Source of the DNA: Torymus aiolomorphi
Taxonomy: Eukaryota; Arthropoda; Insecta; Hymenoptera; Torymidae
Direction of reading: 5' to 3'
Length of the DNA stretch: 64,000 bases
Assembly: GCA_036365515.1 (NCBI GenBank)
Contig: CM070873.1
Coordinates: 214,319,376-214,383,375, forward strand
Position numbers and translations under genes: made by a program. Of this stretch, positions 43,758 to 54,185 are shown one piece after another. The first letter of the stretch is position 1. Each line of letters opens with the position of its first letter. Below the pieces are notes generated by a model that saw only the letters and a program-made list of their open reading frames with translations, was not told where the DNA came from and ran no database searches.

Positions 43758-43837
43758 TTATCGGAGGATCCAGGCGAAGATCAGCAGCAGGGATATCAGC
43801 GTGGAGGCCGTCGTCCTCGTCGCTTGTAGTGCCGATG
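43758..43837 (-). CDS. Last coding exon of a host gene, hydrophobic GPI-anchor-like tail
   Basis: On the minus strand a pyrimidine tract of more than ten T's ends in GTTTGCAG, an excellent acceptor at 43838-43841. The next 80 bases encode, in phase 2, a short polar Thr/Ser-rich segment and then STLISLLLIFAWILR and a TAA stop (43758-43760). A C-terminal small-residue stretch followed by about 12 hydrophobic residues and a stop is typical of GPI-anchor signals of cell-surface proteins, such as immunoglobulin-family adhesion molecules in insects; a short membrane tail is the alternative. Upstream exons would lie at higher coordinates and were not found within the window. The gene identity is unknown. 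Confidence 0.5.
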
Positions 43838-43841
43838 CTGC

Positions 43842-44963
43842 AAACAAAAAAAAAACAAGAGTCAAAATGCCTGTTTAGCGATTGTTCTTCCCTACATTTT
43901 CCTTAATGGTCCATGTCCTAATAAAAAAATATTTCTGTTTTGCAAACTATGTTTGACTAATTTACATTAGTTTGTAACGAATGGAGGTTACCCACGGATG
44001 GGTAGTAAAAAGAGGAATGCCGAGGAATGTACAAAAGCAATGCTATTGTTTCGAGCTTATCATATCAGATTTAAAAGAAAAATTAATCTAGGGAAGTGAA
44101 GAGAAAGTTGAGAAAAATAAGAGTGAAGTTGGCTAATAAGTAGTAAAACTTGGAGAAATAACTTTCTAAATGTTTTCTCTTGAAACGGACGAATAAATTC
44201 TAATTTAAGGGCGTTCTCCATCGTAGTGACCTCACGAATATCGCAACCGTTGTGATTGAAAAATATTATTTATGATTGAAACCGTTCAGTTGTATCCATA
44301 TACTATTCCGAAAATAATTAAAAAATGACAGTGCAAAGAAGAAGGTATCAATGCGATGTTTGAAATAAATATTACTTACACGCTATATATAAATGTACAA
44401 ATAATATGAAAGTTTTTCTTTAAATTACTATATTTCGAAAAATAGTATTACTTGCTATATTGCAAAAAATTGTATACTATTCCTTTTTCAGTCTAGTGCA
44501 TACTGGTTTTTGAAAAACCATAACGAAATTCGGTTTTGCAATTAATTAAAATGTATCTTTAGTATTCGCTCGGTACAGAATTCCCATATTAAAATACCAT
44601 ACTTTGTACTTTAATATCTTAATTTTTAATACCGCAACTAGTATAATAGGATTTTCAAAAATTAATAAAACATATGAAAAAATTAATCTGTATGCAAAGT
44701 TTCAAGAAAAATTAGACAAAATCAATTATTCGAAGAAAGATCTCAAATGTCTAACTTTGTGTTTATCGGTGCACTATTGATAATTTAGCTCGCGACTCAT
44801 GAGCATCCTCCTTTCGAGGGAATTACGTCATCACTATATGTATTACTGAACTAAACATTTGAAGCATGTATACTTTTCTTCATACGCCATTGCAGCCATT
44901 CATATGGCCCAGCAAATAAGCCATATCTTTTTCTTTACATGCTTTAGATAATGCAATTCTACA
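43842..44963. other. Probable intron or intergenic DNA
   Basis: AT-rich, about 1.1 kb, upstream (minus strand) of the terminal exon. No exon, repeat or RNA gene was seen. Confidence 0.45.
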
Positions 44964-45835
44964 TGAGCAATTCTACGGGAACATAAATGAAAATTTGTTG
45001 AAGGGCACACCTAACAGATCAGGTTTTTTTGGTTATATGGGCCGTCGTGAATAGGTATGCCCTCAACAAATTTTTGTTTCTTTTTGTACCCACAAGGAGA
45101 GTGCGTAACCTTTGGGTCACGGATTTGTACTAAATTGAGGGATCGCGTTTTAGAGTAAAAAATATTGAACCCCTGTTCCAGTATTTATTCTCATAGACCC
45201 TTTTACTCGAGATTTGTGCCATGTTATCTTAAAAATGCGTTATTTTGTTAAAAAATGATGTCTCTTCTATTGTATGTAATTCTGCAATTCCCGTAACGAA
45301 AATGAGCGAAAAAAATTGTAAAAGTAGGCACCACAAGCTTTATTTTGAGCACTGTTTCGTCTAAAAATATCAATTTTTCAGAAAGTTATGAGAAATCAAA
45401 GATAGTGTAACAACTGATTGAAATTTCTCCCTTGTTTAAAGGATTTTAAGGGTGCTATTTTCAATGATTTGTCTACACTATCTTTGATTTCTTATAATTT
45501 TCTGAAAAATACATGTTTTTAGACGAAACAGTGCTCAAAATAAAGTTTGTTCTGCCTACTTTTACAATTTTATTCGCTCATTTTTGTTACGGGAATACTT
45601 GCGAGTTACATACAATAGAAGAGACATCATTTTTTAGCAAAATAATGCATTTTTAAGATAACATGGCACATATCTCGAGTAAAAGAACCTATGATAATAA
45701 ATCCTGGAACAGCGGTTCAATATTTTTTACTCTAAAATACGATCTTTTGATTTGGTACAAATCCGTGACCCAAAGCTTACGCACTCTCCTTGCCAGTTGT
45801 TTGATCTTTCTCGTAGAATTGCTCATATCATTCTT
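44964..45835. mobile_element. Foldback element, about 870 bp
   Basis: Ends TGAGCAATTCTACG and its complement. Inner arms from about 45092 to 45440 and 45460 to 45800 are strongly inverted (GAGAGTGCGTAACC, GAGACATCAT and AGACGAAACAGTGCTC blocks). About 110 bp of the left outer arm has no partner. It is noncoding. Confidence 0.82.
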
Positions 45836-46423
45836 TAATAACGTGAAACCTGATAGTGAACAATTTAATTAGATCTCTGCCTGGTACGTGGAATCTGAGG
45901 ATTTTCTTCGTTGTTTCCACCATTATCAACACTGAGAAAAGATTAGTGGAAAAATTATAAGAACGCCCAATAAAAATTACCCTAATGAGCACGGAAACCG
46001 ACCACACACTGTCACAAGTGACCTATTTATTATATTTCTAATACTTTTTACTATTTTTTATAAGAAAAATTGCAAACAAAAAATTTGAAAAATTGCTAAA
46101 TAGTATGATAAAAATGACAATTCACAAATGTTATAAGCCACTAGGGTAATTTTTCTGATATATAGATAGCAATGCACGGTGCTTGACATAACCTGCAAAG
46201 CTGTAATTCTGTAGCCAAATAAGACTCTCGGGTCGCTGTAAACAATGTAATTGTTATGTAAATAGCTTCAATTAATATTTTAAATCATTATAAATCAATC
46301 ATTTTCTTAATTGTGGATGTTATTTTGACATAATGTAGATAAAAATAAATGAATACAATTATATACAATTATCAATATAACATATGTAGACGATTCGGAT
46401 CACCTTCCGTAGGTAGTACTGTG

Positions 46424-46495
46424 TGGCACAGTCGGTAGCTGTTCGCCTGTCAATTCGAAGATCCAGGGTTCTATTCTCCATCCCGGCCGCTTTTT
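46424..46495 (+). ncRNA. tRNA-like sequence inside the 1.3-kb TIR element
   Basis: GTGGCACAGTCGGTAGC (A box), TTCGCCTGTCAATTCG, AGGGTTCTATTCTCC (B box) and a CTTTTTT terminator. It resembles the sequence at 41590 (minus). The TTCTA in the B box departs from TTCGA. A functional tRNA is unlikely. Confidence 0.55.
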
Positions 46496-46652
46496 TCAGC
46501 ATTAAAAATTCGTCATTTAATTTATTATTTAATATTACTTACTTATTTATCTTGTATAAATTGTCAAATTATGAACAAAAAATTTTTTTCTTTATTTCTC
46601 GAAGCGAACAGAAAAACCGCTGCCAATTCATTGGCACGTAGCTTCCTCAAAC

Positions 46653-46864
46653 TTAATTTATTGATCCCTCGATCCTATCATTAAAAAAAATCAAAAAACA
46701 GTTTTGAGAAAATCGAAAATTTGAAAAAAAACAAAAACGCATCGCCCCAATCAAAAAACGGATTTTTGACCCGCCATCACGCAAAAAAAACAAAAAAAAT
46801 GAGACCTGTCCGGTCAAAATCGACCGAGTAGAAGCTGAGATCCAGGCGTACACACACACACACA

Positions 46865-46942
<78 letters not shown>

Positions 46943-47088
46943 TACACACACACACACACACACACATCCATACAGACATTTTTCAAAAACCATGTATTTT
47001 GATTCCTAACACCTCGGAACACAATTATAACATGTTTTTACAACAACTCAAAAATTTACTATCACAAAGCTTCCTCTAGGAGGAAGCA
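46653..47088 (-). repeat. GCTTCCTC hairpin / (CA)n dispersed repeat, minus copy
   Basis: Reading on the minus strand: GCTTCCTCCTAGAGGAAGC hairpin, ACATGTTATAATTGTGTTCC, then (TG)n with a CG-rich interruption (about 46860-46968), then GATCTCAGCTTCTACTCGGT and CGGGTCAAAAATCCG. The same blocks in the same order occur at 51308-51690, so this is a dispersed element that contains its own microsatellite. Confidence 0.85.
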
Positions 47089-47225
47089 ATTACCCTACTG
47101 CCTTATAAAAGCTATCACACTGACTATAAAAATGACCAGACTGACAGTCTGTGGTCGGTTTCCCCATACAGTATAGTAATTTTTACTGAGCGTTCTTATA
47201 ATTATTCTACTAAGTTTCCCTCAGT

Positions 47226-48118
47226 GACGTGATCGAATATATTTTGGATATTTCCGTCATAATCTGTAGACATAAAAATCGAAGTTGTATATTTTGCCTG
47301 GATTCCAATTCAAGGTCTTATCGCACCCAGCGTAACTTAAAAAGAGATATAATTTTTAAGTAAATTTGTTGTATAAATGTAATTTATATAATTAATTATT
47401 TTGAGATACTGAAATTGATTCTTACTTAAAAATGCTTATTTTATTAGATATCTATCGTTTTCAAGGAGTTATTTGTCGAGAATAAGAGAAGGAGGAGAAA
47501 CAAGTTGTTCACTGTTTCATTCTAGAAGAGTACCTTATCTCGAAGGGTAAACAAAATTAACGGTAAATGTGTAATGGTGTAGTAACAAGTATAACACTTC
47601 ATATTCGTAAGAAGCAGTTTAATTCTGCGCTTACTTAAGCTAGTTCAAAGCAATTTATTATTTAGAGTTAATCCTTAGCTGGGATAATCCCCTAACCAGA
47701 GAAGAAGCTCATATAATCTTGAAAAGTAAACGAGTTAGATATGCTTAACTATATGTATACGCATGTTAAAAGAATCTGAAGATATTTACCAATGTCTTGG
47801 GCATATAAAATATTATGAAACTTACATAATTGTTATATTTTGAGTGGCCAAACTAATTTATTATTTTATTTGTATTAATTTTATACTTTACATTCTTTTT
47901 TAATTATATATTTTCAGTTTCTTTTTCTTTTAGTGAGTAAAATACGTATATATGGGTATAAAAGCCAATATTTCATATTTCTTGTAAGTTTACTATTATG
48001 TATTATGAATTAGTTCAAATTTTAATCATATGTAAAAAATCCATAAAGTTTCAGCCTAATATCATCTCTTATTTACGAATTATGGTGAAAACAGTCAGAT
48101 GACTTGATGTGTGTAAAG
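47226..48118. other. AT-rich sequence, nothing recognised
   Basis: About 890 bases without a supported feature. Confidence 0.5.
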
Positions 48119-49307
48119 ACTATTTTTCTTGATGCCCTGGTGGAAAGTACGTGGTTTCGCCATTGTTTTCGATAGCGAAAGAAGGACATTTAACCATTAC
48201 TAGGACTTTCGCCACTGACAGCAGCTTTCGCCACGCGTGCTTCTGAGTTGGTAACTAGGCAACTGCAGATTTTATTAGTAGATTGTTTTAGGGGTTTTGT
48301 CAACATATTCAAAGTCTATATGTACCTATATGTACAACAAAAATAATCACTTCTGATCATCAATCAACAAGCGATTTATATTGCTTTAATTTGTGAAATG
48401 GATAAACAGTACATTACGATACTAGTGGCATAATAGTTGCACTTTACGCTCATAGACATAAGAGAGATATACTGCGGGTGTAGGTTAGCGACAGTGGCAC
48501 CCGTTGATAGAGAGACAGATGCATAGAAGGTATATGTAATAGAAGGTATGCGTCTCTCTCTAACGCATGTGCGCGAACATGATTAGAGGTGCCACTCTTA
48601 CTAACCTACACTCGCAGTCTATCTCTCTTATGTCTATATGTTTACGCTACGCTCGGACGCTTATACACGCCGTGCCATAAAGAACGTCTTATGACACGTG
48701 TATCGTACATTATTTTATAGCACTGACTGCATAAATCCGCCATGTCACGGATAGGCGTGACATAAATGCGGATTTATGCCACGCAGTGCTATAAAGATTG
48801 TTCATTAATGATGAATTGTCCTCATCCGACGAATCTGAAGATGAGGAAGAAGTGTGTAGAAAATTGATGTTTTCGAACGTGATGTTTTCGATGCCCGCCC
48901 CCCCGACCAGCAGCACTCGCTGCGCTCGTACCGCAAATGTCGGGGCGGGCATCGAACTCAACACGCTCGAGCTTTGATGAAATGAATGACTCCTAAGAGT
49001 CAGAGCAGAAAAAGTGAGAATTAGTCAGGTTACATGCGAGAAGCTGAATGCATGCTATTACGGTGTTATCATTGTCGGTGGCAAAATATATATCGGCGAG
49101 ACTAATTATGTAATAGTACATTATGATACGGGTGGGGAATGTGATTATTTACCAAAGGAGAAGTTTTTCGCACAAGCGAATGGAGTGAGAAAAGTCGAAT
49201 GCGGTAAAAATACAGTATTTTATACCACGAGAGCCGAATAATCATATTAAAATTATGATTTTGAGTGCTATAAACGTACTTTCCACCTGGCATCAAGAAA
49301 AATAGTA
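48119..49307. mobile_element. Inverted-repeat element with nested palindromes
   Basis: Outer ends CTATTTTTCTTGATGCC and GGTGGAAAGTACGT pair with their complements at 49273-49307 (about 34 bp). Inside are palindromes at 48450-48650 (GAGAGATA ... TATCTCTC), 48715-48805 (GCATAAATCCGC and partner) and 48875-48960 (TTTTCGATGCCCGCCCC and partner). A 75-codon frame at 49014-49241 ends the right half. It has no recognised motif but is not explained by a palindrome, so a small or captured coding fragment remains possible. Confidence 0.65.
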
Positions 49308-49435
49308 TACGGTACACAAGACGAAAGATCAAGGCCCACCACTGCGTGATATGGCGCCCTCGGCTTCGCCTTGGGCGCCAACTTCACGCAGTGGCGGAAC
49401 TTCAACTTTCATCATTTGTACCGTAATGTACTATT
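49308..49435. repeat. Short palindrome with GC-rich stem
   Basis: CCACTGCGTGA ... GGCGCCC pairs with GGGCGCC ... TCACGCAGTGG, and the edges show TAGTATACGGTAC against GTACCGTAATGTACTA. A related edge sequence lies at 28322-28370. Confidence 0.7.
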
Positions 49436-49519
49436 TTTTCGTGCCGGCACTTTGATGCAGTTAGTTTACTGTAGTAAATACTAATCTAAAAAACATTTTA
49501 CAAAAGTTTAAACTAAGAC

Positions 49520-50200
49520 AAGTATTAGTATCTCCCGCCCTCCCTCTCTTTATCTCTCTCTCTCTCCCTCTCTCTCAACAGCCGTGAATCACCACTGAGT
49601 GAATCAATTTTTAAAAGCTATTTTTTAAGTACGTTAAATTCTAACAACACAATTTGTCTAGTCCTTTTATTTCTTTTAGTCTCATCTATTCAATAAGGAC
49701 TCTCTACAAATGGTAATAATTTTTTTCATGACTGTATAAACTCTCCCTCCTTCTCTTTCCCACCCCACTCTCTCTCCCTCCCTCCCTCTCTCTCAACATC
49801 CGTCAACCTGAGTATCAAAAACTTTAATGAGAACTTGAATATTTTTTTTTTAAAATCGACGCGTTTTTTAAAAGCTTAATTTTTTAAGTACGTTCTACAA
49901 CAACATAATTTGTCTAGTCCTTCTAATTCTTCTACTCTCTTCTATTTAATAAACACTCTTTACAAATGGTAATAATTTTTTTCATGACTGTACAAATAAT
50001 AATATTGCTAATATAAAATTTTCTACGAAAGTATAAAATAAGGCAAGTATAGACGTTTTTTCTGGATAACCTATAAAAAACAACACAATTTGTCTAGTCC
50101 TTTTATTTCTTCGAATCTCATCTATTCAATAAGCACTCTCTACAAATGGTAATAATTTTTTTCATGATTCTACAAATAATCTATAAAATAATAATATTTA
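49520..50200 (+). repeat. Three imperfect tandem copies, 180-260-bp units
   Basis: AATTTGTCTAGTCCTT and ACAAATGGTAATAATTTTTT occur at about 49652, 49908 and 50086. Pyrimidine-rich (CT)n-like tracts precede copies 1 and 2. It is noncoding. Confidence 0.82.
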
Positions 50201-51307
50201 TGATTTTGTAAAAGAAATAAAATAAATACGAATGAAAAAGTCTTTTAATTCTTTGAGTCATTGTATGCCGAACAAATTATATGTAAGTAAGTACATTCAA
50301 ATTGTTCACTACAAATCAAACAAACGAAAGTTGTGAAATCAATTATCGATAGTCAAGTAATGCAAACAACTCTCGGAAACTACTGTATGACTGTTCTCAG
50401 AAATGTAGTAAAATTTGTTCATCTTTCTGAGCTATACAAATTAAACACAAGAAAGTACTGAAATCAATTTATTGTAGTCAAGTAGCGGCCATAAGTTAAC
50501 TTGACTGATATAATAGAACTTTTCGTATCTCACGTGTAAAATTACATTTTACGCCCACGTTGTAACTTCAAAATTATTCAACCAGCAGGCATAAATTACT
50601 ACTTAACGTCCAAAAGGCCCAATAGCTCACATACTCTTACAAAACTTTATAGAACCTACGCACTTTACGCCCGTGTGGGCGAAAATTATTTTAATTATAT
50701 AAGTATAATGCCTTCTCTTTATTTCTAAAATTCATAAGAATTTTTTCAGATATTTACGAAAAGTCAAAGCCTGTATAAAAAAATTACGTAGTTACCAACA
50801 CATCACTATTTTTCATTATTCTTTCTCAATTTTTGAACTTTCTATAATATTACGCACCTTGGGAGGAAAAGAGAAGTCTAGAGCTGCTCTAGCAGGGGTG
50901 GTCCTCCGATCTCCCATAGATACTTGGCGGCTCGACGATTTGCAGTTCAAGATGTAAGAAATGGTCATTTTCATATAAATATTCATATGTTTAAAGATCA
51001 GATAATATGTATAAATTGGTTGTTTCTACATATTAACTACTGATCCGTAAATCTATCACTCTGTTTTTAAATAGAAAGTGCAAACCCGCCTGAAACTATC
51101 ATATGAGATCTCATATGTAATCCCATAATATATAAAATTGCAGATGATATCGCATATGAGATCTGATACGAAATATGCGATGCCTGAAATTCTCATATGA
51201 GATCTTCTACGATATTTACACGCGGGAAAAGGTACACAATAGGTTGCTTATAAAACGGTTAGTCAAATGTAAAGCACTTTTAAGTAGACTATAAATTTAT
51301 ATGAATT
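50201..51307. other. AT-rich sequence with a short palindrome
   Basis: No gene seen. CATATGAGATCTCATATG at about 51102 is a perfect 18-bp palindrome, and CATATGAGATCT recurs twice in the next 110 bp. Confidence 0.5.
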
Positions 51308-51431
51308 TTTGCTTCCTCCTAGAGGAAGCTTTGTGATAGTCAATTTTTGAGTTGTTGTAAAAACATGTTATAATTGTGTTCCGAGGTGTTAGGAATCAAA
51401 ATACATGGTTTTTGAAAAATGTCTGTATGGA

Positions 51432-51494
<63 letters not shown>

Positions 51495-51690
51495 GTGTGT
51501 TTATACGCCTGGATCTCAGCTTCTCCTCGATCGATTTTGACCGGACAGGTCTCATTTCTTTTTTTTTGCGTGATGGCGGGTCAAAAATCCGTTTTTTGAT
51601 TGGGGCGATCCGTTTTTGTTTTTTTTCAAATTTTCGATTTTCTCAAAACTGTTTTTTGATTTTTTTTTAATGATAGGATCGAGTTATTCG
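51308..51690 (+). repeat. GCTTCCTC hairpin / (TG)n dispersed repeat, plus copy
   Basis: Same blocks as 46653-47088 in plus orientation: the hairpin at 51308, TGTTATAATTGTGTTCCGAG, (TG)n at 51437-51502, GGATCTCAGCTTCTCCTCGA and CGGGTCAAAAATCCG, ending near AATGATAGGATCGAG. Confidence 0.87.
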
Positions 51691-53048
51691 AATCTGATGG
51701 GTAGCGTTCGAAAGAGAATTAAAATACCTATATTTTCTAAACAAAAAAAAAGTTTCTAGCTATCACGGTTCTTTTGTTATTAACAAAAACGTGTTTTTTA
51801 TTTAGAAGCTTATAACTCCTAAACTTAACGGTCAATTTTTTGAGAAAAATCGTGATAATACAGAATATAAATAGCTATAATCTGTTAAAATTTGAATACA
51901 TTCTGTAGGCTAGATTTTGAGTAAAAAATTGAAAAATGAAAAAAATCAGTTTTGTATGTCCAACGATTACAAGAGTAAAATTAACTTAATGACTTCAAAA
52001 TTCCTTTTAGAGGTAGATTTTTTATAGTTCTCGGTCGAGTTCTTTGGGCAAAATGATTGGTCCATAAATTTCAGAGATATTTGAGGTTAAAAATTTTTTG
52101 ACATTTTTTTTAAATCGTAATTTCTCGAGAACGGCTCTATGTATCTGAATGGTGTGGGTAGCATTCGAAAGAGAATTAAAATACCTATATTTTCTAAAAA
52201 AAATTAATTTTCTATCTATCACGGTTCTTTAGTTATCATCAAAAACAAAAACGTGTTTTTTTTCAAAAACTCATAACTCCATTTTATGCGTTTTTGAACC
52301 TAAAAAGCAAGGCTAAATTCATTTTCGCGATTTTACATAATTTTAGAGCAGAGGGAGAGAATGAATTTCTTTACACGATAGGTAAAAAAAGTCACTTTTT
52401 AGAACATATTTGTATGTAGGAAAACGCAGAAAATCATTCATGTGTTACAAAAAATAATTTAATCTCTAAATTAAAAAAGATTTATCTTTTATTTTTTAAA
52501 AACGCGCAGTGATATCTACCGCTAGGTGGTGTGGGAATGAGGAAACGTCATTGAGTAGGCATTCGATGATTTTTTTAATTTTTAAAAACCAACCAACAAA
52601 ATGAATTAAAATATTTAAAAATTATATCTATTATAATCTATTATAATTATGAATTATGCATTATGAATGCATTATATTCTGCATTATTATAATTTATTTG
52701 TGAGTTATGAACTTTTTTAAAAAAACATGTTTTTGTTAATAACAAAAGAACAATGATAGCTATAAATTTTTTTTTTCTTAAAAAATATGAATTATGAAAT
52801 ATAAAAAAAACACGTTTTTGTTAATAACAAAACAACCGTGATAGCTGTTTATTTTATTATAAAATATAGATATTATACTTCTATTTGAAATGATAACTTT
52901 ATTTATCAGCTCAAAATTTATATAAATTTGATATAAATAAATAATAAATAAATAAATAATTTTAAAAATTAACAATTTTTAATATTCATATATGAATTTT
53001 AATTATAATTATGCAATAAATTTTTTAAAAAATTATAAATTTTGTTAT
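51691..53048. other. AT-rich flank with short direct and inverted repeats
   Basis: ACGGTTCTTTTGTTATTAAC-type blocks occur at about 51764 and 52218 (direct) and at 52730 and 52820 (inverted). This suggests a degraded continuation of the dispersed repeat. No gene is supported. Confidence 0.5.
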
Positions 53049-54156
53049 TGTTTGAGAATTCCATAAGTTTAAATGAGTAACATGCTGTGGGTGATGAAAT
53101 AAGTTGAGTCGAACACGATTTAGATATAAACTTCATGTTATATTGTTCACAGTCATAATTGGCCTTAATAATTACATTAAATTACACTGGTTTTAACAAG
53201 AATATATAAATAAACTATTTTGATGACTAGTAGAGTACAATATTAAATAAAGGTGATTGAACGATAAATGATTTCTAAATTCACTATATTTTATTAAATG
53301 AAGTCTAAGTGACTAACCGGTTGGTTGAGATTATTCATGAATAAAAGAGGTGAGTTTATCGTAGCACTGTTTGTTGAGTTTTCTTTACTGGTTTCATTAC
53401 ACTTTGACATGAATGCTAAATCATGTCCACTTAGTGAGTGTAATTCAGTGAGGCAATTACTGTATTATAGTATGAATCCCATATGAGGGATTACTAACCT
53501 GTTGAGTTTTCTACAATGATTTAAATGAGATGAGTGTGTCCGATCCTTGTGAGTGAGTCTGTCCAATGAAGTTCTTCTTTCTCGGCTCAGCACGATGAAC
53601 TAGTATAACCAGCAAACAAATGTTATTGATTTGTTGCTTTGAGTTTTGCCAACGAAGTAATGGCGTTCAAAATGGCCAACAAGTGGTTTTGCCAACGAAG
53701 TATGGAGTGAGAGATGTTACCTGGCAGGAGCAGCGATTATATTAATCGGAGATGCCTTTTGATTTGTGATGGTTGAGCGAGAATGTAAAAGTGATGAGAG
53801 TCCGAAGTAAGTGATCCAGTGAATTTGCGTTGAGAGTTTTCCGAATTACGATAGCAGGTGCACAGCGAAGAGATGTTTCCCGTGGCAAGGCTGGTTTCAG
53901 AGAGAGCGAGTCCTTGATCCACTTCCGTCTTCTTCCTCGAATTTGTCTCACTACACCCTAATCAAATTAATATCTCTCATATTTGCATATGAGAGTGTGA
54001 GAAAGATAGCAATCTCGCGACTATACTGCACGAATCAGTATAGCGTCTCAGCTGTTCCGCCGAGACGCCGCGAGGTGCTGCCGCGCCGTGGCTGCGCCGT
54101 GAGTTGAGCCGAGCTGAGTGGAACCGCGGGAATTCAAATTGCTGAATTCCCAAACA
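53049..54156 (-). mobile_element. 3' LTR of the BEL/Pao retrotransposon
   Basis: Begins TGTTTGAGAATTCCATAAG and ends AATTCCCAAACA on the plus strand, so the LTR is TG...CA, 1108 bp. Its first 97 bp match 59650-59745 almost base for base. The 53.5-54.15 kb part is GC-richer and holds TATA-like and CpG-rich sequence, probably the promoter half. As element DNA it is complete. The flank GTTAT just outside could be half of a 5-bp target duplication. Confidence 0.85.
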
Positions 54157-54172
54157 TTCCGCCCGCCATCAA
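54157..54172 (-). other. Polypurine tract of the BEL element
   Basis: On the minus strand GGCGGGCGGAA lies directly before the LTR start TGTTTGGG, the expected position for plus-strand DNA priming. Confidence 0.6.
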
Positions 54173-54185
54173 CCGCCGGGTTGAT

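Larger units (their letters stand above)
45931..47225. mobile_element. TIR element, about 1.3 kb, CACTGAG termini
   Basis: Left CACTGAGAAAAGATTAGTGG and right end (complement of CACTGAGGGAAACTTAGTAG) are inverted, and the similarity runs about 90 bp (ATTATAAGAACGC, GGAAACCGACCACA). Inside are a tRNA-like sequence at 46424 and a copy of the hairpin/(TG)n repeat at 46653-47088. No transposase is present. A target duplication is not evident. Confidence 0.72.

Noticed and set aside
48710..48964. 84-codon minus frame with an acidic Ser/Asp run
   Set aside because: It spans two palindromes, so both strands read similar low-complexity sequence. No homologous domain is recognised.
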